Notes under the pieces: generated by a model
Seen by the model: the letters and a program-made list of their open reading frames with translations, nothing else
Database searches by the model: none
What the model was told of the DNA's origin: nothing
Shown here: positions 12,892 through 26,000 of the stretch, one piece after another
Numbering within the stretch: position 1 is the stretch's first letter
Layout of the letters: every line of letters starts with the position of its first letter
Assembly: GCA_022385805.1 (NCBI GenBank)
Contig: MU277677.1
Location: 532,575-596,574 of the forward strand
Direction of reading: 5' to 3'
DNA: 64,000 nt
From: Pilatotrama ljubarskyi
Taxonomy: Eukaryota; Basidiomycota; Agaricomycetes; Polyporales; Polyporaceae
Program-made: the position numbers and the translations under genes

Positions 12892-14036
12892 TCAATAGTT
12901 AGCGAGCAGACACGCGGCGCTCCCGAGCTGCCTTCTCATATCGTAGTAATCTACATCATGGGCTAAGAAGTCACGATCAGCATATGCCTGATTATCGTTA
13001 GCACGAAGGTCATACTTACTGTCCTCGACCTCGCCCCACCGCTCAATCTGGCTGTTCACTTCCACATGCGCAGCCTGGGCGGCCTGGTCGACGTCTAATC
13101 GGCGCATGATGAGCGCGAGGGCGATGAGGAAGGATTTTGAGGTGTAGGTAGCGCGCTCCATTGCTGAAAATATGTCACCAGCCATTCAACGCGCATTCGG
13201 AAGGAGGAGTGAAAGGTGGTGCTTACCGGCCATCTCCCAGGGAGAGAAATTGCTGAGGATCTCCTCGAACTTCTTCATCGTCTCTGGGGGCTGGGAGGGT
13301 ACGAAGAGGGAGTCCGACACCTTGAGGTCGACGCCAAAGGTCTCGCGTGCCCAGTCAAGGATGGGTTTCCAGTGTGCTTCTTGGAGCTCGACAAGGACGG
13401 CGGGTTCGTCTGCGTGGTAGCTGGAAGGGGGTCGATTGTCAGCGCCCGCAAGACTGAAAAGCTAGTCTGAAGCGGCACACTGACAATATGGTGTCCGTTT
13501 CCAGGTACTTCAATAGCTGAGCCCGGACTTCATTCCGGGTGTTCTCGTCCTGGAATGCGTCGATTGCCCTCGAGACTAATGACGTCTACGGAGCTGTCGG
13601 TAAGCATTGCTTAGATTCCAGAGTCTCAACAACGCACCATCGGGAGTGCATGTGGCTTCAAGACTGTCTCTTGGTTCTCCCACTCTGACGCGACCAGCGC
13701 AGCGACAAGTCTCTTCTCCGGTGGGATGATCAAGGCCTTCCCTCCTGGGGTTTTGAGTGGCCGCTTGTCGAGCGTGACAACATAGCCTCCGTCGCGCTTC
13801 TCAATGCCCACATTCTTCCAGAACCGTTTCAAGGTAGCCTCGGCACCTGCTAGAGATGAGTAGAGAACATATGATGACTAACACATGGACGTACGATTTG
13901 TAGCGTTCACCGCCTGTTCTGAGTTGGAGATGGTGGCATGTGTCCGCCGCAGATATACTGCCTGCCTTACGGAAAGGGCCCTGCGAGCATTTGGGCGGAC
14001 GAGGGGAGCGAGAACGCGGAGGGCCTGGCGATGCAT
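12892..14036 (-). CDS. ATP12: ATP synthase F1 assembly chaperone Atp12
   Basis: Protein of 286 aa from six exons: 13895-14036, 13638-13846, 13485-13585, 13227-13420, 13020-13163 and 12892-12962. Atp12 binds the alpha subunit of F1 in the mitochondrial matrix before the hexamer forms. The N-terminus is a basic presequence (MHRQALRVLAPLVRPNARRA). The family core is plain: LKRFWKNVGIEKRDGGYVVT with LDKRPLKTPGGKALIIP, then LVAALVASEWENQ, IDAFQDENTRNEVRAQLL, HWKPILDWARETFG and SKSFLIALALIMRRLDV. It ends HDVDYYDMRRQLGSAACLL. The acceptor of exon 2 is a tandem CTAG-CAG site, so mRNAs with or without one codon are both possible. Divergent from MSH3, 216 bp away. Confidence 0.93.
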
Positions 14037-14252
14037 GAGCGTGCAGACGGAGGACCGGAGACTCGGAGAGAAGTGCCGCTCGCCTCCACGTGACTGAACG
14101 CGCGATGAGCCTGTGACAGACGCGTGACAGCCGTGTTATGCGGTGACGCGATGATCGAGCAGCGCGTCTGGGGAGACGCCACAACGCCTCTCGTCCACTC
14201 CTCCAGCTTGCATTTCTTTTCGATTCCTTGGCTGCACTACCACCTTGGTTAC
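14037..14252. promoter_or_regulatory. Shared divergent promoter gap, ATP12 / MSH3
   Basis: 216 bp separate the start codons of ATP12 and MSH3. Both promoters must fall here; no TATA box is obvious. Confidence 0.5.
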
Positions 14253-17200
14253 ATGATGTCCGCTTCTCCCAGGAAAGCGTCTAGCTCGAAAGGAACGCAG
14301 CCTACCATCTCCTCGTTCTTCTCCCAAGGCAGCACGGCCGGACCCAGCACCCCGAAGGGGAAGGCTGGAAGCAAGCACAAGAGAGGAAGCTCCCCTATTG
14401 ACCTCACACTCGATTCTGGTGATGAAGGACACACACCGCCACCTAAGCGACAGAGAACGACGACAAGCACGTTCTTCTCCTCGAGACGACCGGCCACGTC
14501 TACCTCTCAGCCTGCGTCTCCGGCCGTGAAGAACGGAGGCCACGCTGAGCAATGGCGTTTCGACCCGAGTTCGCCCAGCAAGCCTCGGACAGCACATGAG
14601 GATGATGCGCAGAAGCGAGCACATGAGAGAGCAAAGCAGATCCTCTTGGGTAGCGGGAACGTCTTCAACCGACGAAACCACTCCACCGAAGCAGACCCCA
14701 GTTCAGACATAGAGGAGGGCGAGGGCGGTGTGGCCAACCCGCCAGAGGATGAGGAGGATGAGTCCGAGAAGAAGTTTGGCGAGCTCATGGAGATGTTCAG
14801 TAGCTCCAAAGCCAAGAAAAAGGGCAAGACTACGGCGAAGAGAACTGCGGGACCGCCAGTGGGTGGGAGTAGTCGATCGAAAAGTCAGAAGATCGAGGAG
14901 ATAGGCCCGAGTGGTCAGACGTATACTCCGTTCGAGCTACAGGCAGGTAGCACGTCTTTCCAGCTCAACCATCTCACTCATTGCCTTCAGGTTCGAGAGC
15001 TGAAGGCGAAGTACCCGGGCACTGTTCTCATGATACAGTCCGGATACAAGCTGCTATTCTTCGAAGAAGATGCAAAGGTTTGCAACGGTAATAGGTCACA
15101 GTTTGCCATGTTCACGCTCTCTTCAGATCGCCTCTAAGGAGCTTGGCATGGTCTGCTTCCCTAAGCGGAATCTGCTCACCGCCATGATACCGTTGCATAG
15201 ACGTGATGTGCACTTGAAGAAGTGCGTTGGAGCCATTTCTTGCACTGTCTCATGATCATTCACAACGTCTGTAGGCTTCTCGCTCAGGGCTACAAAGTCG
15301 GCATAGTTGAACAGACCGAGACTGCTGCGTTGAAGAAAGTGGGCGAGACGCGCAACGAGCTATTCGAGCGTGAAGTAACCCATATGTATACCGCCGCGAC
15401 GTGAGTATGTTGCATCGTCATCCAGACTCTCTGGACATACCTTCTTACCGTCGGCTAGGTACGTGGACGATCTCAACTCGCTCGATGAACTCGATCCGAA
15501 CTCTGCGCCTCCGCTTATGTGCTTGTTGGAAGAGCCCAGAGGCGGAATGGGCACTGATGAACGTGTGAGTATCGCTATGATAGCCATTTCGCCTAGCACA
15601 GGAGATGTAGTGTGGGATGAGTTTGAAGGTAAGACTTGCATTGCAACGACGCACCACGAAGCGCTAACATACGAGCAGACAATCATATGCGTACCGAACT
15701 CGAGGTATGTTGTCTCAATATGCCTTGAGATTTCGCATTCGAGATGGCGACGACGTCTGTGATAGACTAGAATGGTCCACACGAAGCCGTACGAACTCCT
15801 GTTACCCGCCAAAAAGCTCAGCCCACCAACGGAGAAGATGATTCAGCACTTTACCGAGTGCGTCGTCTCGGTATCAAACGGCATGAGGAGTACTCATCAT
15901 GCTGTAGGCACTCGCATACAGAACACCGGATGCGGATAGAGCGGTTCTCGAAGCAGATGGCCTACACGGACGCCTTCGCGCTGCTATCAGAGTTCTACAC
16001 CGCCAAGACCCAGCACGCCAATGGATCCGAAAGTTATAGGAAAGGCTAGACCTCCCTCCTACTTGCTTTGCGCGGCGTGCGCTTCCTTGGGCCGCTTGAT
16101 ACTAACATGGAGCGGACAGGGGACCTAATGGCAGCAATTGCCGACTTCGCGAAGCTAGTAGTCATTGCACTGGCGCAGTCGCTGAAGTATCTATCCGCCT
16201 TCAACGTCGCGGATGCATTGCGGGAGACACGTTTCTTTGCCAAGTTCACGGAACGCACGCACATGCTACTCAATGCAAATACCTTGACTAACTTGTGGGT
16301 ATTACCTTCCTTATTGATGAACTGTGAGGATGCTCATGAAATAATACAGAGAGATATATCGGAACGACACAGACTATAGTACAAAAGGCTCGCTAATGTG
16401 GATACTGGATCGGACATCGACGAAGTTCGGCGCACGGCTGCTCAGGAGTTGGGTCGGCAAGCCGCTCATCGACCCGCAGTAAGTTTTGAACTGCCCGCAA
16501 TGACTTTCCAAGACTGACGAGTACATAGAGCTCTACGCGAACGAACAGAAGCAGTTGAGGAGATCCTCGCAAACAAGTCTCCCAAGCTCACACAGCTCCG
16601 CGAACTCCTCCGCCGCCTTCCGGATCTAGCGAGAGGCCTCTGCCGCATCCAATACGGCAAATGCACCCCTCAGGAGCTCGCCGCCCTCCTCAAAGCGTTT
16701 CGGAAGGTCGCCTCGGCCTTCGCCCCTTCCCATCCGGCGCAGTCTCAACAGCAGTCCCAACCAGCTTCGGGGCTGAAAGCACAGCTGCTGGTGAGCATCG
16801 TGGAGGCGCTGCCGAGGTTGAGAGAGGCGGTGTGGGAGGTGTATGATGCGGTGGACTTTGCGGCCGCTGAGCAGGGGAAGGAGGATGCGATGTGGACGGA
16901 CGTGGACCGGTTCCCGGCATTGGACTCCTTGACTGCTGTGAGCGCCGGTCCTACGGTCGCTCAGGTAATTTATGCTGACAGGGACGGTAGTCCATACAGG
17001 TGGTGGAGTCGGAACTTGTGGACGAGCTGAAGGCTATTCGTAAGGTGCTCAAGAAGCCTGCTCTGCAGTATACGACATGGAACGGCGAAGAGGTGAGTCC
17101 TAGTAGATTTGTGACCCACAAAGTGTGACTCAGTCTGCCGCTAGTATGTCGTCGAGATCCGGAAGGACGAGCGTCGCGAGATACCACCAAATTGGACGCT

Positions 17201-18682
17201 GCTATCGAGGTACGTCCTTCACTAGGTTTCAGGCCTTCGCTTGGGTTCCCATATTGACTTTTTCTGCAGCACAAAGTACGTCCGACGGTATCACACCCCG
17301 CAGGTGCGTACAAAGCTGCAGGAGCGCGCGCAGTACAAGGAAGCCCTCGCCGCAGAGGCCCGTAAGGCCTTCCTCTCCTTCCTAGCAGAGATTACAGAGA
17401 AGCACTATGCGCTTCTACGCGATGCGGTGAACAAGCTCGCTGTGGCGGATTGCCTGTTCAGCTTGGCCCAGGTTGCTGCGCAGGAAGGCTATTCCCGCCC
17501 GACGTTCATGGAGGGGAATGAACCGGGGTGTGTGGAAGACATTCTTGAGATCGTCGAGGGAAGACATCCTATGATTGAGGCATTACGGACGGATCCTTTC
17601 GTACCTAATTCGCTGCGAATGGGAGGGGACGAGAGCCGGCACAAGATCATCACCGGTATATCTTGAAATGGGCTCCCTCAGAAAGATTGGCTGACAGAGC
17701 CCTGGTAGGACCAAACATGGGAGGCAAAAGCTCTGTTGTCCGAATGACTGCTTTATGTGCTATCGTTAGTCTTTGTCTCTACTAAGGCGTCGCACGTTTT
17801 GCTGACAATCTCGCGCAGATGGCGCAAGTTGGCTCCTACGTTCCGGCGAAGTCCATGAGGCTAAACTTGTTGGACGGGATATTGACCCGCATGGGAGGTA
17901 CGATTGAGGCTCGCTGTATGCACCGAGTGCCAAGACTGATCGCCTCTGTAGCATCCGACGAACTAGCTCGCGGCCGTTCGACCTTCATGGTCGAGATGCA
18001 GGAGACGAGCGACATCCTGCAGATGGCTACTGCCAAGACGCTCGTTGTCCTGGATGAGCTCGGCCGCGGGACGTCGACGTTCGATGGGGTAGGTCCCGAC
18101 ACCATGATGCCGTTGTATGTCGGTTCCACTAAAATATGTCGCCATACAGATGGCCATTGCGGGCGCCGTCTTGCAACACCTGGTCCAGACTGTGAAGTGC
18201 AAGACCCTGTTCATTACGCACTACCCGCAGGTCGCGACTGACCTGGAACGTATGCTTCCTTCCGATGTCGGGAATATGCACATGGGCTTCAGTGAAGAGA
18301 CACGCATCGACGGCACTAGGGAGGTCACCTTTCTCTATCGGCTCGAGCCTGGGCTCGTCGCCGAGTCCTTCGGGGTCGAGTGCGCCCGCCTCGCGGGACT
18401 TCCAGAATCTGTACTCCAGATAGCGAGCACGAAAGCGGCGAGCATGAGGCAGACGATACAGGAGAGGATCAGGCGGACAAAGTGAGCGGTTGTTTGTGCG
18501 AGTCGTCTCCGAGGAATTATCTGACGGTCGATCTTCGCAGGATACGCAAGTGCGCGGAGCTCATTCGGCGATGTCTCGGGTCTGGCTCATTGCCAATCGA
18601 ACGGCACGCATCTCTGGATGAACTGAAGGATCTCATGAAGTCAATATCTACAAACGGCGGATCTGGTACATCGAGCATCTAG
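14253..18682 (+). CDS. MSH3: DNA mismatch repair protein Msh3
   Basis: Protein of 1136 aa from 19 exons: 14253-14942, 14991-15077, 15127-15221, 15275-15400, 15461-15628, 15679-15704, 15766-15857, 15908-16032, 16120-16294, 16350-16478, 16529-16937, 17000-17092, 17145-17209, 17270-17655, 17710-17764, 17819-17897, 17952-18088, 18150-18481 and 18541-18682. With Msh2 it forms MutS-beta, which recognises insertion/deletion loops in the nucleus. Residues 16-23, QPTISSFF, form a PCNA-binding (PIP) box. The mismatch-binding domain has [14 protein letters not shown] and [18 protein letters not shown]. The ATPase has Walker [15 protein letters not shown], then [13 protein letters not shown], Walker [17 protein letters not shown] and the TLFITHYPQ His motif. 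The first intron appears to be GC-AG. The stop overlaps the POL5 stop. Confidence 0.95.
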
Positions 18683-21600
18683 CCGCTCTTCTCCTTTCGT
18701 GCCTTTTTGTGCTTCGCCTTCTTCGCCGAAGCAGCACCCTCCTCGTCTGCAGCCACCTCGTCCGCTTTTCGCTTTGTCGCTTTCTCCTTCCCTGATGCTT
18801 TCGTACCCGCTGTGTTGCTATCTTGTAGAAGCTGAACGAGCTGTTTGCACATCGCTTGCAGTCCGACGGATGACTTGAAGCGATCACTGGACGCAAGCTG
18901 CGAGGAGAGGTTGGACCATTTCGACGGCTCCCATATCGATGATGCCTCGTCGGTACTCGATGCGAATCGCTTGGTTTGGCGGACGGAGACAAGTGCGAGC
19001 TTGAGGATCTCCTTCGCGTGGGCGGGCGTCAATGATGACTCGCTGGTGCAGGCATTGGAGAGCGTGTCCAGAATAGCTTGGCGCAGCTTAGGCATGAATG
19101 CCAGTATTTCCGGCTTACGATCGCCCTTTCCCATATTTGAGTAGCTGTTGTGGATCGAAACTTCATAAAATCACTCACAAGAGCCTGCAGCTGGTTCACC
19201 AAGGTGTGAATGAAGTGAAAGGCTTGCGCTTGACGGAAACCATTCAGTGCCTCACCCGGCGCCCTTACCAGGTCGTCGCGAAGGCACCATGCGCTCTGAG
19301 GATGTCTCTTGACGAAGTCGTCAATGAAAGGCGGGTTGAGTCGCGACGCCTTGCGCCCGACAAAGTCCATCAAGGACTCGCGGTACGCGTTCAGGACGGG
19401 CTCAGCGCCATCGTGGTGTAATAGAACTCTTGACAGGTAGATGCTGCATTGGTTCAGCGTCGCCAGAATGTCTGGAGTTGACGCCTTCCTGGCGAGGTTA
19501 TGCAGCTCGTCGAGCGCCTTGGCGGCGTCTTCCTTGACCACCGAGCTCGGCACCTCCTTTGATTTGCCAATCCGGTTGCGCAGAATACCCGTCGCCTTAT
19601 CGGCCAGCTGCTTCTCATCTGGGCCGGTTCCAACGATCAGCTCAACCAGCGGGAAGATGAGGCGGATGACGAGCGGGCTGGTCGGCTGCTTCTTCACGAA
19701 GACGTCGATCAAGTCGAGCACGCGGTTCTTGAAGTGCGTGGCCTCTCGCTGTGCGTCTACATCTGTAGGCGCAGGATGAGCACCGGTATAGCGAAGCGTA
19801 AAGTCTAATTGCTTGCCTTTTCGGCGCCCTTTCTCACTGGCGCGGGCCCTGAAGGCCGCGGCCAGCTGCTCGTCAATGGCGAGCATCTGGTCGTCGTCCA
19901 TCAGATCCTCCTCAGATTCGTCGTCGGAGTCCCCGGTGGCCGCTGAGATACCGTTGACACGTAGCGCTTCCTCGATCTTGCGGCGAAGCTCTAGATGGGC
20001 CTCCTCGTCTCCTTCCTCTTCCTCATCTTCGTCTTCGCCTTCGTCAGACGATGACGAGGATGACTCGTCATCCTCGGATTCTTCGCCTTCCTGGTCTTCG
20101 TCACCGTCCATCTCGACATCCTCATCGTCGTCTGCCATCAGCTCGTCGGGATCGCGCCGCTCCAATTGCTGTACGGAGATTCGCCGAGGAAGATAAGCTG
20201 CCAATTCAGTAGTGGCAGCGACGGGACACTCACGGTCAGAATGAGATCAATCGTGCTCTCCTGGACCTGGCTCGATAGGAGCGAGAAGACTTGATTGGCT
20301 ACGGCACGCATGTATGCGGTGCCCTTCTCAAGGAAGCCGATGACGGTGTCGACGAGAACGTCGATCGGCGCGGGAAGCTCCTTCTCCTTGCCCTTGTCTT
20401 CGCCCATTGACTTGCGCGACTTCTTGCCCTTCTTGCTCTCGGCGGGGAACATGCGCGAAGCGCCGTCGATGCAGTTCTGTAGCATAAGCATGAGATTTCG
20501 ACCGGCCTGGAGAGCGGGATGCGGTGCAAACCTCCAGCGCTTCCGAATCGGTGTCATCGTCGTCCGCGCAGTACTGGTGCAGAAGAATGGAGGAGAGCAG
20601 TAGCTCGACGCCCTTGGCGGCCTCGCGCTGACCCTCAAGCACCTGGTACGTAACAGTTGAGCGAGTCCCTCCCCACTTGAAAGCGGCTTTGAGCACTCAC
20701 GTCCTTGAGGCGGGCCAGAATCTGATGAGCCTTCTGGCGCAGTTCTGCCTCCTCTTCGTCGACTTCAGATAGCGGGCGGACATGCTTGCTATCCTTCTCG
20801 AGTTCCTCGATAGTAGAGAGCACCCTTGATACCCAGAACCTTCCATCAGAGGCCACACCCGCAGCTTTAGTCGCTTTGTTCTCCTCTGCTCGCACCGCCG
20901 ATGAGCAAGACGCAGTGCCAAGTATAGACCGAACACACGCACCCTTCACTAACGTCGTCTGAGCCGTCAGCTCGGCCAAACATCCAAGGAGACGGTCGCG
21001 GCAGTTCTTCCGCAATTCCTCCGAGAGAACGGGTGTGGGAACGCTGCGCAGCTAAGGGGCATGAAGGCGACGGAGTCAGTCATCTCCGTCTCTCCAGGCC
21101 AGGCATATCGCGCGCTAGCACGGGAGGGGCGCTTACCGCAAGAATAGCACTCTTCTCAGACTTCTTGGTGATGATGCAGAGCCCGTGGACGGCGAGCCAA
21201 TCGAGGATCGTCTGGATCCACGAGTCGCTCTTGGGAATGGCGCCGTTGCGGATGAGCGAGGCCAGCTGCTCGACGACCCATGCGCGACGCGTGTTGAGAG
21301 CCTGGATGTCCGTCCTGCACGAATGCGGGCGATCAGCGTCCATGCAATGGGAGCGCGAGAGCGGAAGGCCCGTACGTCTCGGAAGAAGGCTCATCGTCGA
21401 CTTGCTTGAGGAGGTAGGCGATGTAGCTCTGTATACCTTCTTCGTCCATTGACGTAAGAATAGACTCAACGGTCTTGGTCTTCGTGAGCTTGTCGAACTG
21501 CCGGCTGCCGTTGACTCCAGTGAGCTGGAGGATCAGCGAAAAGCCAATTCGGGGGTTGCCCTTTACGACATTCTGAATGTCTGCCGCCTAGGCACGGGAC

Positions 21601-23038
21601 GTTATCAGACTTTGCCTGGGATGCCCGCGGGCGCAGGGAGATGAAACATGAGACTTACGACTTGTCTGGCGGCCTTGTGTAGATATCTGTCGCTGTTCGA
21701 AAGGTGGTTGATCCATGACCGCATGAAATTCTTCGTGAACAGCATGGGCATATCATCCGCGCTGACGCGTGGGAGCGCCTTTTGGAACACCTGGAAGCCC
21801 CAGTATTTCCGCTCAGAGGAAGACGTCGAAGCGAACAAAGACTCTGCAGAAGACGGTGCCTAACGTTAGTCCTCCGCCAGAGCCAAGCGCGCAGCAGAGC
21901 AGAGGCGGACAAACCATCGACGACGATCCGGAAAAACTCTGGGAAAGAGCCCTTGGCGGGCCGTGCGCTCTCCCCTCTCGGGAGGACGTGATCGAGCAAC
22001 ACGTCCCAAACGAAATGCACCTGGGGCTTCCACGATCCAGATTTCGGCACATCTGTCTCCTGGTCCTCGTCCGCATCGGATTCCTGCATGGAAGGCGCGG
22101 AGTGAGCAGGTGTGCGAGGGTACGCCATACTTGACAGCGCCAAGACGGCATATTACCTTCAATATCCGCGCGAGCGTGGAGAGATTCCCCGTGCTGAGGA
22201 GATCAGGGTTCTTGAACGTCGGCGCGAGCAGCTTCTTCCAGTCCCGCGAAGGATAGGCGGGTTGCAGTTTAAGCGTCAGCGCTACCTTTTCGGGGGTCCA
22301 GGTCTTGGTCTCGGAGTAGGCAGCGGCGAAAGTGGCGTCGACCGCTTCGTCCTTCCAGGAGACGTCGGATGCTGTCAAGGCATCCACCGCGAGGGCTATG
22401 GACCACCAGGCGCTTTCGCGGAGCCAAGACTTCTTCTCCCCGAGTGCGAGCAGCTGAGCGAGGACCTCCTTGTAACTAGCCAAGTCTGAGGCGACAGTAG
22501 ACGAGGAGGGCAGTGTAGTTTCTCGAAGAAGGAGACCAGATTGGATGACAGCGGTGAGACCGAAGAGACGAGCAAAGAGGACGTCGCGTTCTTCCTGGCC
22601 AGTCATGGAGCCCTGAGTCTTTGACGAGTCCAGGATCAGCTGAACAATTTGCGCGCATGTCACCGTGTCTATCCGGGACAGAAGCTAGTAGAGGTGAGAT
22701 TTGAGTGATTCGGTGAATCCGGCGCGTATATCAGCAAAACACACCTCAGTCAAAGCCACTGCGAAGCCCAGCCTGCTGCTTTCCCTCGGACTCGCCAAGC
22801 CGCGTATCAGACGACGTATTGAGTATGATACGTCCTGCGCGTTCAACGCGTCCAGCCCATCCGACTTCGCCACCTTGCCATCCTCGTCTTCTTCGTCCTC
22901 AGACGACTCCGGAGACTCCTTTGGCACGAACTTGGACTGGAAGTGCTCGAGTGCGGATATGAGTTTCACCGAGGCATCAATACGCTCCTTCTTGTTGGCG
23001 GACGAGAGGTGCCAGAAGAGAGGGAGAGTGGTCGACAT
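18679..23038 (-). CDS. POL5: Pol5/MYBBP1A-family nucleolar protein (DNA polymerase phi)
   Basis: Protein of 1216 aa from 12 exons: 22745-23038, 22157-22684, 21915-22083, 21659-21843, 21376-21587, 21137-21314, 20943-21051, 20701-20885, 20532-20642, 20234-20476, 19179-20168 and 18679-19125. Despite the name, Pol5 has no proven need for polymerase activity; yeast Pol5 acts in the nucleolus in rRNA synthesis and ribosome assembly. The start MSTTLPLFWHLSSANKKERI, then LIRGLASPRESSRLGFAVALTE, match the family N-terminus. Helical repeats follow (WSIALAVDALTAS, RAWVVEQLASLIRNG). A very acidic, Ser-rich stretch around 20000-20150 and a Lys-rich tail ([14 protein letters not shown]) fit nucleolar proteins. 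Intron 20886-20942 is 57 nt, in frame, and could be retained. Confidence 0.88.
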
Positions 23039-26000
23039 AACGGAGGCCGCTGAGCAGTTCTGGACAACCTCGTTCTGTAAACGCGTTCAGCTGCTGCAAC
23101 CGCCAAAAATTCCGGTAGCGCCCATAAAGTGATCGGGAGATTAGATAGACGCGCTTTATACATCTTATCTCGTTCCTTTCCTGACGATCGTACCCGCGAG
23201 CCTCTGAGTCTCTTGCAAAGTGTACTACACATGAACCTATACCAGGACTTCAAACCGACCCCGGCCTGCCCAGCAGATCGGCGGTTTCTGGCTACGGAGG
23301 AACGACGCGCATATGATTCTCCAGTGACTCCTGTGCATCCGTCGCGTGCGGGAGGATCTGGGTCACTCAACACTCTCGGCCCCTGTCATTCATGGATCTC
23401 GGCGACAAGAAACACCATGTACGGCCGCAAATGGTTAGGTGCGCGAGTAGATCGACGCAACCTTCATGTCGCAGCCTTTTGCGGCATCCCCAGACACAGA
23501 TGACCGTGTGCTCGCGACAGCCTCCACAGCGTCGGGCCAGGGACAATGACGCAACAGAAGACAAATGGCTCGGGCCAGGCCAGTTGGGATGGGCGAGAGG
23601 AAGAGTTGCGAAGACGGTGGACGCACGAAAGCGGACGGCGCACATCACTTCGAAGCGCGAGCCTTCTCCGCTGCCGGCGAGGTATACGCTCATCGTGGAG
23701 AGCGGCCGCGCGCGGGAGGCGTCTGGCCCTGGCGATAAGAACGTTCGGAGATTCGAGGGAGGGGGCGATTGTATTCAGCGCAGCGTTCGCGGCGTTGCAA
23801 CTTGGGCTTGTATGAATCCGGGGATGCGCCAGTGATGTCGAGCGAGCGCGAATAACAGAACGGCGCGCATCGACGAATCTCTCTTTCGAACGCGGTGACG
23901 TCGCGTGCGATCGCGCACGCTCGGTATAATCCAGCGATCTGCACGGCGTGTCGTCATTCTGCACTGCACTCTGCGCCGGCGTACTAGCGGGTTGTTGTCC
24001 ACCGGATTCATGTGCACGGCTTCTGCGCACCTTCTGGCTGCAGTCCCTATCCTTTCCGGACCACCGCCGTGCGATATCATAGGATATCATGCACGTCGGG
24101 CGGGCGGGATCCCGCTCTACGAGTTTAGGCTGTGGAGCATAAGCAAGCGATGCATCGTGATGCATGGTACGGTGGACACAGCGCTGTCCATATGACCGCT
24201 GCACCCTAAACGCGACGCGATCACCAAGAGAGGGCGGTAAATAGGGCCGATTGAGGGGCCTCTCGAGTCTCCACGAGCTGACTGTAGGAATGGGCTGGCG
24301 AACGTACTGGACATGATGATCACCGCCCGAGCTTCCGCCCTATTCCCTCTGTTTGCGCTTAGCCTTGGTATAGATCGCAACGTAGTGTATCGCAACCCCC
24401 GTTGTCTCCTTGAACGGGCGGTGGAGCTGCGACAATTGTGCTGAATCTCGCTTGCGAGAATCGTGCCGCCGGCTTATTTAGCTGCAGGTGGCGGGCGCGC
24501 CGCCTCGGAGGCGCGGCAATTCATCCAGAGCCGCCGCTCACGTTTGGGGCGCAAGCTCAAGCGCAAGTTGAAGTCCGGTCGTCTCAAGCGCGAGCAAGCA
24601 AGCGCACCGTACGTCTCCGAGGAATTGAAGGGTACGGAAAATGGGCCGGGGTCCCTCTGACGTCGCGCCGCGGCCATGTCCACTTACAGCTGCACACAGA
24701 AGCACTCAGTGATGGCCACATTGTGCCGCGGAGACACGCTCGGCGGTCGTGTGCGCTCGGAACGTCCGGTTCGTGCTGGCGACGTACGGAAAGCCGATAT
24801 CCACGTTTTCATATGCCGGTGCGAACGCGGTCGGGGAACGTGACGGCGCTCCGGGCGATACGGTCTTCGAACGAATCATGGTTCCGACGAGTGGTTCGAT
24901 AACGAGTCGACAGGGAAGATGCCTCACCGTGCACGGACAGCTGGACGGGACATCACAAGAAGAGCCCAGGTGTTAGCGAAGACGGGCAGGACGCATTTTC
25001 TCTCACAAGTGCGGGCCTTTGTCCCGAATCTTTTTACGCAAACGCGTCGTGCGGGGAGGCAGGTGACTCGCTCGCATCTGTCGAAAAAGCCGCTGCGACT
25101 GTGCGCTCGGGCTTCTTCGAGCTCGGAACAAAGCCGAGGGAGGCGCTGCGGGGAGACAACGTGGGGATGTGCAGCGTTGTTATTCACCGTCGAGTGGCTG
25201 TCCCCACGTCTTCGTGCGGGGTACGTGTGCATCTCATTACTCAATGAATGGGCCGGATCCTGGAGCGGTCGCTCGAGAGGCAGCTATGCGTGGCAACGCT
25301 AGCCAATCGTATACGAGCAGAGACGAACATGATGGTCCTCTTTTCTGCCTAGAGCTGGTTGGAAGTGCATGGTTGACAAGTCCTTGGCGCTGTGAGTAAA
25401 GCGGCAACAGTGAACGGCGACACCTACACGTTCCGACGGACTAACTTAGGAATACCGTTCGACCGGGCGAACCGCTCGTATGCCCTGGCGCGTGCCAGGG
25501 CTGGAACGTTCAGGTCGCGGAAGTCGAGCTCGGTGATAGACAATATACCGGGCAGGTAGCCTGTTAGCATCCGCGGTCGGAAATGGAGGATACTTGCTGG
25601 GCGATCGAGGCGGCCTCTTTAGGCACTTGTTAATCATTCAGGCCTCGCACGGGCGTATCTGCTTGACGCGACGGAACTTATACGGAGGGCTGGGGATGCT
25701 GGCTTCAGTGAGTGACGGATGGCGCGGGAGCATGCACACGACCTTGGTGGCCTTTGCGTGCATAGCGTCATTTCCCCGCACTGAGGACGCTGATTACTTG
25801 ATCGCTCGACCGGATCCTGGGACGCTGTTGCGCTTCGCATAGGCGCAATGACTGTGATCAGGGAAAGAACGTGCAAGGAAGTGCACGGTTACGGCGAGAC
25901 GATGAAAATCGTGTCCTTTGCGGGACGTTGAGGCTGATGGTTCCAGCATACTGGCAGCAACTGGGATGTCCACGAGACGAGACGAGAGGGGACTTCGTCA

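Noticed and set aside
16965..16999. A 35-nt intron in MSH3
   Set aside because: The donor GTGAGC at 16938 gives a normal 62-nt intron in phase.
20507..20531. A 25-nt intron in POL5
   Set aside because: Too short; using CTACAG as acceptor gives 55 nt and the sensible join SEALE-NCIDGASRMFP.
23464..24204. 246-codon minus-strand open frame
   Set aside because: Arg-rich with no recognisable motif and open frames on both strands; treated as chance.
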